The notes under the pieces were generated by a model, which was given only the letters and a program-made list of their open reading frames with translations, searched no databases and was not told the DNA's origin. A DNA stretch of 19,951 nt. Origin: Candidatus Magasanikiibacteriota bacterium. GTDB taxonomy: Bacteria > Patescibacteriota > Patescibacteriia > Magasanikbacterales > UBA922. The stretch covers positions 1 through 19,951 of the forward strand of contig JAAZJX010000029.1 in NCBI GenBank assembly GCA_012800155.1, given 5' to 3'. The position numbers and the translations under genes were made by a program. Of the stretch, positions 1 to 6,030 are shown in pieces. The first letter of the stretch is position 1. Each line of letters opens with the position of its first letter.

Positions 1-35
1 ATTTCGTCGCCACAGACGATAATAATTAGCCTTCT

Positions 36-64
36 AAAATTTGAATGGCTTTACCACAAATTTT
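36..64 (-). terminator. Possible weak terminator after tRNA-Leu(UAG)
   Basis: AAAATTTG at 36-43 pairs with CAAATTTT at 57-64, and TGG/CCA (46-48/54-56) extends the stem after a 2-nt bulge. It lies just beyond the 3' end of the minus-strand tRNA-Leu. The T-tract is short, so termination is uncertain. Nothing else is recognised in positions 1-80. Confidence 0.3.
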
Positions 65-80
65 GACAATTTCTCGCTAG

Positions 81-162
81 TGCTGGCGGAGAGAATCGAA
101 CTCTCACTCCTTGCGGAACGTGCTCCTAAGGCACGCGTGTATACCAATTCCACCACGCCAGC
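81..162 (-). tRNA. tRNA-Leu(UAG)
   Basis: Minus strand. The acceptor stem GCTGGCG (162-156) pairs with CGCCAGC (88-82), followed by discriminator A. The anticodon stem CGTGC/GCACG encloses loop CTTAGGA with anticodon TAG. A long variable arm, typical of class II leucine tRNAs, precedes the T-arm. The CCA end is not encoded, so CCA-adding enzyme is needed. It decodes CUN leucine codons. Confidence 0.95.
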
Positions 163-236
163 ATTTATAAATCGTCCATATTAAACCATACTTAAAAAAA
201 ATAATCAAGAAGTTAATTTTAAAAAATAAATCAACA

Positions 237-267
237 AAAAACACTCTCTATCTCAGAAAGTGTTTTT
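237..267 (-). terminator. Terminator of the rpsB-tsf operon
   Basis: AAAAACACT (237-245) and AGTGTTTTT (259-267) form a 9-bp stem with a 13-nt loop. On the minus strand it follows the tsf stop codon by about 20 nt and ends in a U-run. The symmetric A/T flanks could also stop plus-strand read-through. Confidence 0.8.
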
Positions 268-284
268 ATTTTATTATTTTATAA

Positions 285-935
285 TTAAACTTCCATTTGT
301 TCTCTTACTTCTTCAGCAAAATCTTTACAAACCTTTTCTATACCCTCACCAAGCTCAAAACGAACAAAACGACGAAGAGAAATTTTTTCTCCAATCTCAC
401 CAGTTTTTTCATTTAATAATTGAATAATTGTTTTTTCTTCATCTTTGATAAAAGCTTGCTCTAATAAACAGACTTCAGTATAATATCTACTCATTTTGCC
501 TTCAAGAATCTTCTCAATCATTTCTTCTGGTTTGCCTTCATTTTTTAATTGAGCTCTATAAATATCCTTTTCTCTTTCTATTTCTTCAATATTCACATCT
601 TCTTTTGACAGATATTTTGGATTAGTGGCAGCAATATGCATAGCAATATCATTAGCCAAATTTTTAAATTGATCTGTCTTAGCTACAAAATCAGTTTCAC
701 AATTTAATTCTAACAAAACACCGATTCTACCTTCACCATGAATATAAGAATAAACTAAACCTTCAGCTGTAATTTTATCAGCGCGTTTTGCTGCTTTGGC
801 AATACCTTTTTTACGAAGAATATCTATTGCCTGATCCATATTGCCAGCTGCTTCTTCTAAAGCATTCTTACAATCCATCATACCGGCTCCTGTTTTTGCT
901 CGAAGTTGAGCAATTTCTGATGCAGTTATTCCCAT
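285..935 (-). CDS. tsf: Translation elongation factor Ts
   Basis: EF-Ts, the guanine nucleotide exchange factor that regenerates EF-Tu-GTP in the cytoplasm. The 216-residue product starts with the UBA-like N-terminal domain (about residues 1-45, LRAKTGAGMMDCKNAL) that contacts EF-Tu. The core then carries the family's invariant TDFVA motif at residues 81-85, whose Phe intrudes near the Mg-GTP site of EF-Tu. The length resembles the short bacterial forms such as that of Thermus, with one core subdomain reduced compared with the ~280-residue E. coli protein. It lies 35 nt downstream of rpsB on the same strand, the usual bacterial rpsB-tsf order. A hairpin terminator follows, and the commonly linked pyrH and frr genes are not present here. 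Assignment is secure. Confidence 0.97.
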   Translation of the reverse strand: MGITASEIAQLRAKTGAGMMDCKNALEEAAGNMDQAIDILRKKGIAKAAKRADKITAEGLVYSYIHGEGRIGVLLELNCETDFVAKTDQFKNLANDIAMHIAATNPKYLSKEDVNIEEIEREKDIYRAQLKNEGKPEEMIEKILEGKMSRYYTEVCLLEQAFIKDEEKTIIQLLNEKTGEIGEKISLRRFVRFELGEGIEKVCKDFAEEVREQMEV

Positions 936-970
936 ATTAAAAAAAATTAATTTAAATTAATAATCAAAAA

Positions 971-1687
971 TTATTCTTTACCAATAACTTTAGATTTCTT
1001 TTCAAATTCAGCTTTTCCTTCTTTGACTGCTTCTGCTACTAAATTTACCATCATTTTAATAGAATTAATAGCATCGTCATTAGCAGGAATAAAATAATCT
1101 GCTTTATCAGGATTAGCATTAGTATCAGCTACACCAATAATAATAACATTCATTTTATTAGCTTCTACAACAGCAGTTTTTTCTCTTTGTAAAGCAGGAA
1201 TAAATAATGCATCTGGCATTTTTTTCAATTTAGCTAAACCTGCAAGATATAAACCCATAGATTCAATCTCTTTAGCAAAATCTGATTGTTCTTTTTTGGT
1301 ATATCTTTCCAATTCTCCACTGGCTTGTTTTTCTTTTAAATCATTATATTTTTTGATCATTTTTTTGATCTCATCAAAATTAGTCAACATTCCACCTAAC
1401 CAACGATCTACTAAATATGGTGAATCACAACTAAGAGCAGCTTCTTTAACAATCTCTCTAGCTTGAGGCTTAGTAGTTATAAATAAAATAACTTTACCTT
1501 CAGCAGCAAGATTTTTAACTGCTTCTAATGTTTCTTTTAATTTGATTTGAGTTTGTTCCAAATCAATAACATGAACACCATTTCTATCAGTAAAGATATA
1601 TGGTTTCATCTTGGGATGCCAACGAGATACTTGATGGCCGAAATGCACTCCCGCTTGAAGCATTTCTAAAATACTAGGAATTTTCAT
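971..1687 (-). CDS. rpsB: 30S ribosomal protein uS2
   Basis: Small-subunit ribosomal protein S2, which binds late in 30S assembly at the head-body junction and helps recruit S1 where S1 is present. The 238-residue product has the diagnostic motifs GVHFGH (residues 13-18), RWLGGMLTNF (95-104) and the C-terminal GVADTNANPDKADYFIPAND stretch (about 185-204). A coiled-coil segment between residues about 105 and 145 is typical. The ATG has an AAAGGA Shine-Dalgarno site about 8 nt upstream. It is the first gene of the rpsB-tsf operon, driven by the promoter at 1800-1828 through a structured leader. Family and start are secure. Confidence 0.97.
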   Translation of the reverse strand: MKIPSILEMLQAGVHFGHQVSRWHPKMKPYIFTDRNGVHVIDLEQTQIKLKETLEAVKNLAAEGKVILFITTKPQAREIVKEAALSCDSPYLVDRWLGGMLTNFDEIKKMIKKYNDLKEKQASGELERYTKKEQSDFAKEIESMGLYLAGLAKLKKMPDALFIPALQREKTAVVEANKMNVIIIGVADTNANPDKADYFIPANDDAINSIKMMVNLVAEAVKEGKAEFEKKSKVIGKE

Positions 1688-1793
1688 AATATTTTCCTTT
1701 TAACCTCTCTACCACTACCACTTGAAGGGTCAAGCAGAGGAAAAATGTGATAAATGAGGAATAAATAAATTATCCTAAATATAATTTCAGGAT
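1688..1793 (-). promoter_or_regulatory. Structured 5' leader of rpsB
   Basis: The ~105-nt leader between the predicted transcription start (~1793) and the rpsB ATG has two foldable parts. At its very 5' end, ATCCT (minus, 1793-1789) pairs with AGGAT (1776-1772), and an inner AAAT/ATTT stem leaves one bulged G. Nearer the gene, CCTCT (1740-1736) pairs with AGAGG (1708-1704) and encloses a CTTG/CAAG stem (1734-1731/1724-1721), ending just before the Shine-Dalgarno site. S2 represses its own operon through the leader in some bacteria; whether that happens here is inference. Confidence 0.45.
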
Positions 1794-1799
1794 GGAAAT

Positions 1800-1828
1800 A
1801 TAATACTAAATTACTTAATTTTTGTCAA
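1800..1828 (-). promoter_or_regulatory. Sigma-70-type promoter of rpsB-tsf
   Basis: On the minus strand, TTGACA (1828-1823) and TATTAT (1805-1800) are separated by exactly 17 bp. This matches the housekeeping consensus at 11 of 12 positions. It lies about 110 bp upstream of rpsB and diverges from the gene at 1904. Confidence 0.85.
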
Positions 1829-1833
1829 GCTAA

Positions 1834-1863
1834 TTGCTTAAAATAAGCATTTTGTGCTAAAAT
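1834..1863 (+). promoter_or_regulatory. Possible promoter of the AI-2E gene
   Basis: TTGCTT (1834-1839) and TAAAAT (1858-1863) are 18 bp apart, about 40 bp upstream of the plus-strand ATG at 1904. It is a moderate match in AT-rich sequence. Confidence 0.4.
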
Positions 1864-1903
1864 ATACTTATCTAATAAATTAACCAAATCAATCTTAACT
1901 AAT

Positions 1904-2968
1904 ATGACTGATAATAATAAAATTAGTTTTAATAAAATGCGTTCAATATTTTTCTTCTCAGTAATTGTTATCTTAGCTATTGCTCTGATTTATATTATTC
2001 GTCCTTTTCTCTATCCCATATTTTGGGCAGCAGTGATCGCAGTTATTTTTTATCCTTTATATTCAAAATTTTTAACAAAAACAAAAAGACCCAATCTAAG
2101 CGCTTCTTTAACTTTAATAATAGTAATTTTAGTAATTATTATTCCACTATCAATCTTATCTACTTTGATAGTAAACGAATCTATCAATGTTTATAAAAGT
2201 GTATCACCAGAAAATATTTCTCAAAAAGTTACTGACATTGATGATTGGTTATCTAAAACTTCTTTAGCACCTTATTTAAAAACTTTAGAAACCGAAGGTA
2301 CCTCATATCTTACTAATTTAACTAAAACTATTAGTCTTTTTATATTTGAAAATTTAAAAACTTTTACTCAAAATTCTTTCCGTTTCTTTTTCATGTTATT
2401 CATAATGTTTTACACTTTATTTTTCTTTTTAAGAGATGGTAAAAAAATGCTTGAACGCTTAATGCATTTATCACCTTTAGGTAATAAATATGAAAACATG
2501 CTTTATGAAAGATTTACTTCTACTACTAGAGCGACTCTCAAAGGAACTTTATTAGTCGGTGCTGTACAAGGTTCATTAGGTGGAATATTATTTTTAATTA
2601 CTGGAATACCAGGAGCTTTAATTTGGGGACTAGTTATGATTGCTATGAGTATTGTCCCCGCTGTTGGTTGTTCTATTGTTTGGTTTCCAACTGGAATAAT
2701 TATGTTATTAATGGGAAACATTTGGCAAGGACTTTTTATACTAACATTTGGAGCTCTAGTTATTAGCTTAATTGACAATCTAATTCGTCCCCCTTTGGTA
2801 GGAAAAGATACACAGATCCATCCACTACTAATATTATTTTCTACTTTGGGAGGCATATTCTTATTTGGAATTTCAGGTTTTGTGATTGGACCAGTAATTG
2901 CTTCTTTATTTATATCTGTGATCAGTATTTATGATCATTATTATCACAATGAATTAACCAATAATTAG
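1904..2968 (+). CDS. AI-2E family transporter/permease-like protein
   Basis: Integral inner-membrane protein of the AI-2E transporter family (formerly UPF0118, PerM/TqsA/YdiK-like). Some members export autoinducer-2 or act as Na+/H+ antiporters; the substrate here is unknown. The 354-residue product has two N-terminal membrane hairpins (about residues 14-52 and 66-90), a soluble central segment (about 90-145), then a block of membrane spans. The family signature DNLIRPPLVGKDTQIHP falls at about residues 290-306 and is followed by the typical glycine-rich tail up to GPV. No clear Shine-Dalgarno site precedes the ATG; an alternative ATG at codon 12 has none either. The gene stands alone, diverges from rpsB-tsf and ends at a strong terminator. 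Confidence 0.9.
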   Translation: MTDNNKISFNKMRSIFFFSVIVILAIALIYIIRPFLYPIFWAAVIAVIFYPLYSKFLTKTKRPNLSASLTLIIVILVIIIPLSILSTLIVNESINVYKSVSPENISQKVTDIDDWLSKTSLAPYLKTLETEGTSYLTNLTKTISLFIFENLKTFTQNSFRFFFMLFIMFYTLFFFLRDGKKMLERLMHLSPLGNKYENMLYERFTSTTRATLKGTLLVGAVQGSLGGILFLITGIPGALIWGLVMIAMSIVPAVGCSIVWFPTGIIMLLMGNIWQGLFILTFGALVISLIDNLIRPPLVGKDTQIHPLLILFSTLGGIFLFGISGFVIGPVIASLFISVISIYDHYYHNELTNN

Positions 2969-2984
2969 TAAAATATATAAAATA

Positions 2985-3015
2985 AAAAACCTCGTATTTT
3001 TATTACGAGGTTTTT
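2985..3015 (+). terminator. Terminator of the AI-2E gene
   Basis: AAAAACCTCGTA (2985-2996) pairs with TACGAGGTTTTT (3004-3015) around a 7-nt loop and runs into a T-rich tract. It starts 16 nt after the stop codon. Confidence 0.9.
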
Positions 3016-3053
3016 GTTTTTCTTTTTTCTTTTTCTAGATTCCTGCTTATTCA

Positions 3054-3165
3054 TTGTCATTCCCGTGTAAACGGGAATCCAGTAAAATAAAATTAAAAAA
3101 ACAAATAAAATATTGATAAAAAAATAAAACAAATTTAAATGAATAATGGTTTATTAAAAAATTAA
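3054..3165. repeat. Composite palindromic repeat, copy A
   Basis: A perfect 8-bp palindrome with GTAA loop (3059-3078, ATTCCCGT...ACGGGAAT) is followed by the tail CCAGTAAAATAAAATT (3079-3094) and about 70 nt of A-rich sequence. The palindrome plus tail recurs exactly at 3316-3357. The long A-rich tail recurs, diverged, at 4312-4355 and 19811-19895. The stretch 2969-3398 holds no recognisable gene, only this and the neighbouring repeats. Confidence 0.8.
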
Positions 3166-3187
3166 TTAAAATATTGCAGATTCTTAG

Positions 3188-3207
3188 ATTCCCGCTTTCG
3201 CGGGAAT
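3188..3207. repeat. ATTCCCGC/GCGGGAAT palindrome
   Basis: Perfect 8-bp inverted repeat with loop TTTC, the simplest member of the ATTCCCG-type family in this window. At 19740-19790 the same arms are separated by a much longer insert. Confidence 0.75.
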
Positions 3208-3227
3208 GACAAAGGGTGAGGTAGATT

Positions 3228-3257
3228 CCCGCCGGAGTTTATCCTCGCGTAGGCGGG
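3228..3257. repeat. CCYGCC...GGCRGG palindromic element, 30 bp
   Basis: Begins CCCGCC (3228-3233) and ends GGCGGG (3252-3257) around an 18-nt core that has its own GGA/TCC mini-stem. It sits inside an ATTCC...GGAAT frame (3225-3266), so one palindrome appears inserted in the loop of another. Confidence 0.6.
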
Positions 3258-3279
3258 GACAGGAATGACAATTGTGTTT

Positions 3280-3309
3280 GCCAACACCCCCTACCCCCTC
3301 AAGGGGGTA
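3280..3309. repeat. C-run/G-run palindromic repeat
   Basis: TACCCCCT (3292-3299) and AGGGGGTA (3302-3309) form an inverted repeat preceded by CCAACACCCCC. The same motif, in inverse orientation, recurs at 4106-4137 in copy B. Confidence 0.6.
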
Positions 3310-3315
3310 ATTTAT

Positions 3316-3357
3316 TTGTCATTCCCGTGTAAACGGGAATCCAGTAAAATAAAATTA
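3316..3357. repeat. Second exact copy of palindrome plus tail
   Basis: 42 bp identical to 3054-3095: the ATTCCCGT/ACGGGAAT hairpin (3321-3340) followed by CCAGTAAAATAAAATT. Its identity to copy A suggests recent duplication or gene conversion. Confidence 0.8.
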
Positions 3358-3398
3358 TTTATCTACAAAATAATAAAAAACTTATTAACTAGTTCCTA

Positions 3399-3444
3399 TT
3401 GACAAAAAATAAATAAAAGATAAAATAATAAATATTATTTTATC
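3399..3444 (+). promoter_or_regulatory. Promoter with 11-bp inverted repeat over the -10
   Basis: TTGACA (3399-3404) and TAAAAT (3421-3426) are 16 bp apart. GATAAAATAAT (3419-3429) and ATTATTTTATC (3434-3444) are perfect 11-bp arms around AAAT that cover the -10 box. It may be a repressor operator or a hairpin at the mRNA 5' end of the gene at 3486. Confidence 0.55.
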
Positions 3445-3485
3445 TAATAGTGGATAAGATATTAAAAAAAGTTAAGGAGGGAAAA

Positions 3486-3710
3486 ATGGAAAAGAGCATA
3501 GGAAAAGTTATTGTATTGGTGTGTTCTGTAGTAGTAGCCTTTTTCTTTACAATGATATTGCGACTGTTTATTATTGAAAAAGGTGCTATGTTGCTAAGTA
3601 TATTAACTATACTTACAACTTGGGCTGCTGCAGCTGTTGCTGTAATTTTCTTCTTTAGTAAAGAGGAAAAATTACAACAATTAAATGAAAAAAAGAGAAG
3701 ATTTTTTTAG
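3486..3710 (+). CDS. Small two-helix membrane protein, first half of a split gene?
   Basis: A 74-residue hydrophobic protein of unknown function. The start is placed at the ATG at 3486 because an AAGGAGG Shine-Dalgarno site lies 6 nt upstream; a GTG at 3450 has none. It has two membrane spans (about residues 7-29 and 34-58), then a charged tail rich in Lys/Glu/Arg. It ends at TAG in AGA-TTT-TTT-TAG, inside a run of seven T (3702-3708). A -1 shift there continues into an open frame (3707-3853) that resembles the first half (FFFTM versus FFFTL followed by a hydrophobic helix). The gene may therefore be one ~123-residue four-helix protein that is programmed, mutated or mis-sequenced. It is promoted by 3399-3444 and terminated by the hairpins after 3853. 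Confidence 0.65.
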   Translation: MEKSIGKVIVLVCSVVVAFFFTMILRLFIIEKGAMLLSILTILTTWAAAAVAVIFFFSKEEKLQQLNEKKRRFF

Positions 3711-3853
3711 GAATAATAAAAGTATTCTGGGCATTGACTAATGGATTTTTCTTTACACTAATGGTAACAGAAAGCTCCATGTCTTTATTGTTAAAAATAT
3801 TTTTGTTAAGTGTAATTTGGATTCAAGTAATCTGTCACTTATCAATTGAATAA
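3707..3853 (+). pseudogene. Out-of-frame second half of the small membrane protein
   Basis: Open frame of 48 codons (LGIIKVFWALTNGFFFTL...) in the -1 frame relative to the gene at 3486, ending TAA at 3851-3853. It has two hydrophobic helices like the first half. It has no ATG or Shine-Dalgarno site near its beginning, so it is more likely reached by frameshift at the T7 run than translated alone. No homologue is recognised. Confidence 0.45.
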
Positions 3854-3909
3854 AATAAAAAAACATAAACCAAAAGAATCATCTCTTTTTTTACCTCTCT
3901 CTTTCCAAC

Positions 3910-3942
3910 CCGGCATCGTTTCTATTTTAGATTCGATGCCGG
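3910..3942. terminator. GC-rich hairpin after the small membrane gene
   Basis: CCGGCATCG (3910-3918) pairs with CGATGCCGG (3934-3942), 9 bp with a 15-nt loop. A T-run starts only 9 nt later. An AT-only inverted repeat (AACATTTTTTTA/TAAAAAAATGTT, about 3948-3983) follows. It may be a terminator or an RNA-stabilising structure. Confidence 0.5.
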
Positions 3943-3986
3943 TCCAAACATTTTTTTAGAAAATATTTTTATAAAAAAATGTTAAT

Positions 3987-4015
3987 AAAAAATCACCTAA
4001 TAAAGGTGATTTTTT
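3987..4015 (+). terminator. Strong terminator
   Basis: AAAAAATCACCT (3987-3998) pairs with AGGTGATTTTTT (4004-4015), loop AATAA, followed by a long T-rich tract. It closes the transcript of the small membrane gene and is the third hairpin in a row after it. Confidence 0.85.
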
Positions 4016-4099
4016 GTTTTTCTTTTTTGTAATTTACAATTATCATTTCTGTTTATTTTTTTATTTCTTTTTTGCTTGTTTCGTTAAAAAGGCAAAAAA

Positions 4100-4355
4100 G
4101 ACTATTCCCCCCTTGAGGGGGGTGCAGGGGGGTGTTGTCCTGTCTCGCCGTAGCTTTAGCGAAGGTGGAGGGTGTTGGTTGATAATAATAAAATATTACA
4201 AGTTCGTTGTTTATAGATTCCCACCTACGCGGGAATGACAAAGGGATGAGATAGATTCCCGCCTTGCGCCTTCGCTGAAGCTTTAGCAAAGGCACAAAGT
4301 GGAAATCTAGTAAAATAAAATTACAAAAACAAATAAAATATTGATAAAAAAATAA
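4100..4355. repeat. Composite palindromic repeat, copy B
   Basis: A mosaic of the window's repeat modules: the C-run/G-run palindrome (about 4106-4137), a CCTGTCTCG...GGTGTTGGT block (4139-4179), an ATTCCC...GCGGGAAT palindrome (about 4217-4236), a CTTCGCT...AGC hairpin segment (about 4263-4292), then the CTAGTAAAATAAAATT tail and A-rich sequence. The same module order occurs at 19668-19895. Open frames across this stretch on both strands follow the repeats and are not called as genes. No other gene is seen between 4016 and 4379. Confidence 0.75.
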
Positions 4356-4379
4356 AAACCTAAACAAATATTTTATATC

Positions 4380-4847
4380 TCATACCATTCTAATCAATTC
4401 TTCCACCAATTCCTCTGCTTTATTTTTTAATTCCAATTCAGATAAACCTAAATTCTGTTTTTGTAATTCATCAAGTTGCTCTCGAATCAAGTCCTCACGC
4501 ATATTTTCTAATTCACTAATATTTTCAGCAATTTTATTTTTTAATTCTTCAATTCTTTTTTTATCCTGAACTACAGATACCGGATCATCATTATTTTGTG
4601 CTAATTGTAATTGTGCTCTCAACTGCCGAATTGCTTTTTGTACTTCTTGCATATTTCGAGCAATATTTTGCATTTGTTTTTGACTAGATTTTACTTCTTT
4701 TATCACTAAATCTGCTCGCTCCATAGCAGCTGCTTTTTGTAATTCTTCATCTACTTCACCTTCTTTGTTTTCTCTAAATTCAGCTGAACTTTCTCGACTT
4801 TCACGAGATAAACGACGACGATTTTCTTGTTCACTTTCAAAAGACAT
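4380..4847 (-). CDS. Coiled-coil protein of unknown function
   Basis: A 155-residue, highly charged, soluble protein. From about residue 40 to the end it is almost continuous predicted coiled coil (heptad-like runs such as IARNMQEVQKAIRQLRAQLQ and LKNKIAENISELENMREDL). The N-terminus is Ser/Arg/Glu-rich and probably disordered. No enzyme motif, signal peptide or membrane span is seen. The start is placed at 4847, not the upstream ATG at 4889, because the -10 box and spacer of a good promoter (4872-4900) cover the upstream ATG. An AAGG motif lies only 2 nt before the chosen ATG, unusually close. The stop is TGA. It is a single-gene unit next to repeat copy B. A structural or chaperone-like role is possible but not shown. 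Confidence 0.75.
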   Translation of the reverse strand: MSFESEQENRRRLSRESRESSAEFRENKEGEVDEELQKAAAMERADLVIKEVKSSQKQMQNIARNMQEVQKAIRQLRAQLQLAQNNDDPVSVVQDKKRIEELKNKIAENISELENMREDLIREQLDELQKQNLGLSELELKNKAEELVEELIRMV

Positions 4848-4871
4848 ATCCTTATAATTAATAACATTAAT

Positions 4872-4900
4872 ATAATAACATTTATTCACTCACATTTCAA
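4872..4900 (-). promoter_or_regulatory. Extended -10 promoter of the coiled-coil gene
   Basis: Minus strand: TTGAAA (4900-4895), 17-bp spacer, TATTAT (4877-4872), with TG one base upstream of the -10. The leader is only about 20 nt, which fixes the start codon at 4847. Confidence 0.75.
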
Positions 4901-5042
4901 CTTGCCAAAAATAAAAAAATATGATATATTTCTTTTCGTATAGAATTATATCTTAATGTTTATCTATTATAATTATTCTTAAATATTTCCTATAAAATAG
5001 TTTTTAATTAAAAAATTCTATATATAAATATTTATTTTATTA

Positions 5043-5063
5043 CCTGCCTTGCCGGTAGGCAGG
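5043..5063. repeat. CCYGCC...GGCRGG palindromic element, 21 bp
   Basis: CCTGCCT (5043-5049) and AGGCAGG (5057-5063) form a perfect 7-bp stem with a 7-nt loop. The element directly abuts a partial tRNA-Leu sequence. It has the same end signature as the elements at 3228, 11085 and 11327 but a different core. Confidence 0.8.
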
Positions 5064-5082
5064 GTGGAATGGTAGACACGAA
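5063..5082 (+). pseudogene. tRNA-Leu(UAA) fragment beside a palindrome
   Basis: Twenty bases identical to the D-arm region of the intact tRNA-Leu at 5153-5172 (GGTGGAATGGTAGACACGAA). They begin at the end of the palindrome and break off before the anticodon stem. Neither acceptor strand is present, so it is not a working tRNA. It lies about 80 bp upstream of the intact gene in the same orientation. Confidence 0.8.
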
Positions 5083-5144
5083 AAAATTATTCAAAATCAT
5101 ATTTAAATTCTGAACATTCTAAATAATATTTATAAAATAAAAAT

Positions 5145-5228
5145 GCCCTGGTGGTGGAATGGTAGACACGAAGGACTTAAAATCCTTTGGATGCATAATC
5201 CGTGCGGGTTCGAGTCCCGCCTAGGGCA
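5145..5228 (+). tRNA. tRNA-Leu(UAA)
   Basis: The acceptor stem GCCCTGG (5145-5151) pairs with CTAGGGC (5221-5227) with one G-T wobble; the discriminator is A. The anticodon stem AAGGA/TCCTT encloses CTTAAAA with anticodon TAA. A class II variable arm and a canonical GGTTCGAGTCC T-loop are present. CCA is not encoded. A terminator follows at once. Confidence 0.95.
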
Positions 5229-5235
5229 CAAAAAA

Positions 5236-5260
5236 CCGTCAGTTAATTGCTGACGGTTTT
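5236..5260. terminator. Bidirectional terminator, tRNA-Leu / adenosyltransferase
   Basis: CCGTCAG (5236-5242) pairs with CTGACGG (5250-5256), loop TTAATTG, with A-runs on the left and T-runs on the right. It can serve the plus-strand tRNA-Leu and the converging minus-strand gene ending at 5269. Confidence 0.85.
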
Positions 5261-5268
5261 AAAATTAT

Positions 5269-5820
5269 TCAACTTTTCTTCCACTTTAATTCTTCTGCTC
5301 CCTTTTTCATATTCAACCATCGACCAAAAACAAATAACAGATCACTCAAACGATTTAAATATTTTTTAATTGCAATAGGAACAACATATTTTTGATCTAA
5401 ACTAATTACTACTCTTTCAACTCGACGACAAATTGCTCGAGCATAAAAAGCCATAGCTGATTCTTCACTGCCTCCAGGTAAAATAAAATTTTTCAACTTT
5501 GGTAATTCTTTTTCCATCTGATCAATCCATTTTTCTAATTTAGAAATTTTAAAATTAGTTAATTTAGGAATATTTTTACAATCAGCTTGTAGATCGGCCA
5601 AATTAGCGCCAATTATCAATAAATCATTTTGAATACTAAATAATTTCTTTTTTTCAAGCTTAAAATCTTCTTCTATTATTTCTATTAAAATACCTAAAAA
5701 AGCATTAAGTTCATCAACTTCACCAATTGCTTCTATCTCTAAACAACATTTATCAACTCGTTTACCATTCAACATAGAAGTTTTGCCTTGATCACCAAAT
5801 TTAGTATAGATTTTTACCAT
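5269..5820 (-). CDS. Cob(I)alamin adenosyltransferase, PduO type
   Basis: PduO/MMAB-type ATP:corrinoid adenosyltransferase, which moves the adenosyl group of ATP onto Co(I) of cobalamin to make coenzyme B12. The 183 residues fit the single-domain family. The ATP-binding TKFGDQGKTSM loop lies at residues 6-16, GEVDELNAFLG at 33-43, IQND at 63-66, FILPGG at 112-117, RAICRRVER at 128-136 and YLNRLSDLLFV at 154-164. All are in the usual order of this five-helix trimeric enzyme. It has its own promoter (5843-5871) and an almost leaderless mRNA without a Shine-Dalgarno site. No corrin biosynthesis gene is seen, so it suggests salvage of imported cobalamin for an AdoCbl enzyme such as a class II ribonucleotide reductase (inferred). 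The stop is TGA. Confidence 0.93.
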   Translation of the reverse strand: MVKIYTKFGDQGKTSMLNGKRVDKCCLEIEAIGEVDELNAFLGILIEIIEEDFKLEKKKLFSIQNDLLIIGANLADLQADCKNIPKLTNFKISKLEKWIDQMEKELPKLKNFILPGGSEESAMAFYARAICRRVERVVISLDQKYVVPIAIKKYLNRLSDLLFVFGRWLNMKKGAEELKWKKS

Positions 5821-5842
5821 AAATATAATTTATATTATTAAT

Positions 5843-5871
5843 ATTAAATCATAAATAAAATAAATTTTCAA
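5843..5871 (-). promoter_or_regulatory. Extended -10 promoter of the adenosyltransferase gene
   Basis: Minus strand: TTGAAA (5871-5866), 17-bp spacer, TTTAAT (5848-5843), with an upstream TG (TGATTTAAT). The predicted leader is about 15 nt. Confidence 0.65.
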
Positions 5872-5903
5872 ACAAAAAACTTCCCTTTAAGGAAGTTTTG
5901 TCG
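5872..5903 (-). terminator. Terminator downstream of the PanD-like gene; duplicated sequence
   Basis: AAAACTTCC (5876-5884) pairs with GGAAGTTTT (5891-5899), and the minus-strand transcript ends in T6. The 32-bp stretch 5872-5903 matches 11197-11228 at 31 positions. There it is the terminator of tRNA-Pro and reaches into the last bases of the tRNA. Confidence 0.8.
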
Positions 5904-5931
5904 TAATTATTAAACGAAATATAAACCTTTT

Positions 5932-6018
5932 TTAAACAAAAAATACTATTATAATATCTTTATTCTGAGTTTCCATTTTCGCTTTTTTAACTGGCGTTGA
6001 ATACCGTACCAATTTCAT
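5932..6018 (-). CDS. Possible 28-residue peptide after the PanD-like gene
   Basis: A short open frame beginning MKLVRYSTPVKKAKMETQ, basic at first with a hydrophobic end (DIIIVFFV). It starts 12 nt after the PanD-like stop, with an AGGA motif 12 nt before its ATG. The ATG lies in a small CCAAT/ATTGG hairpin (6009-6021). It is followed by the terminator at 5872-5903, so it would be in the same transcript. There is no recognised family; it may be untranslated 3' sequence. Confidence 0.3.
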   Translation of the reverse strand: MKLVRYSTPVKKAKMETQNKDIIIVFFV

Positions 6019-6030
6019 TGGCGCACTGTC

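Noticed and set aside
3054..3357. CRISPR array
   Set aside because: The repeats are palindromes at irregular spacing with similar, not unique, intervening sequence; no cas genes are present.
4014..4367. Open frames on both strands of 74 and 104 codons
   Set aside because: They run through repeat copy B, encode low-complexity or repeat-derived residues, have no Shine-Dalgarno site, and overlap each other.
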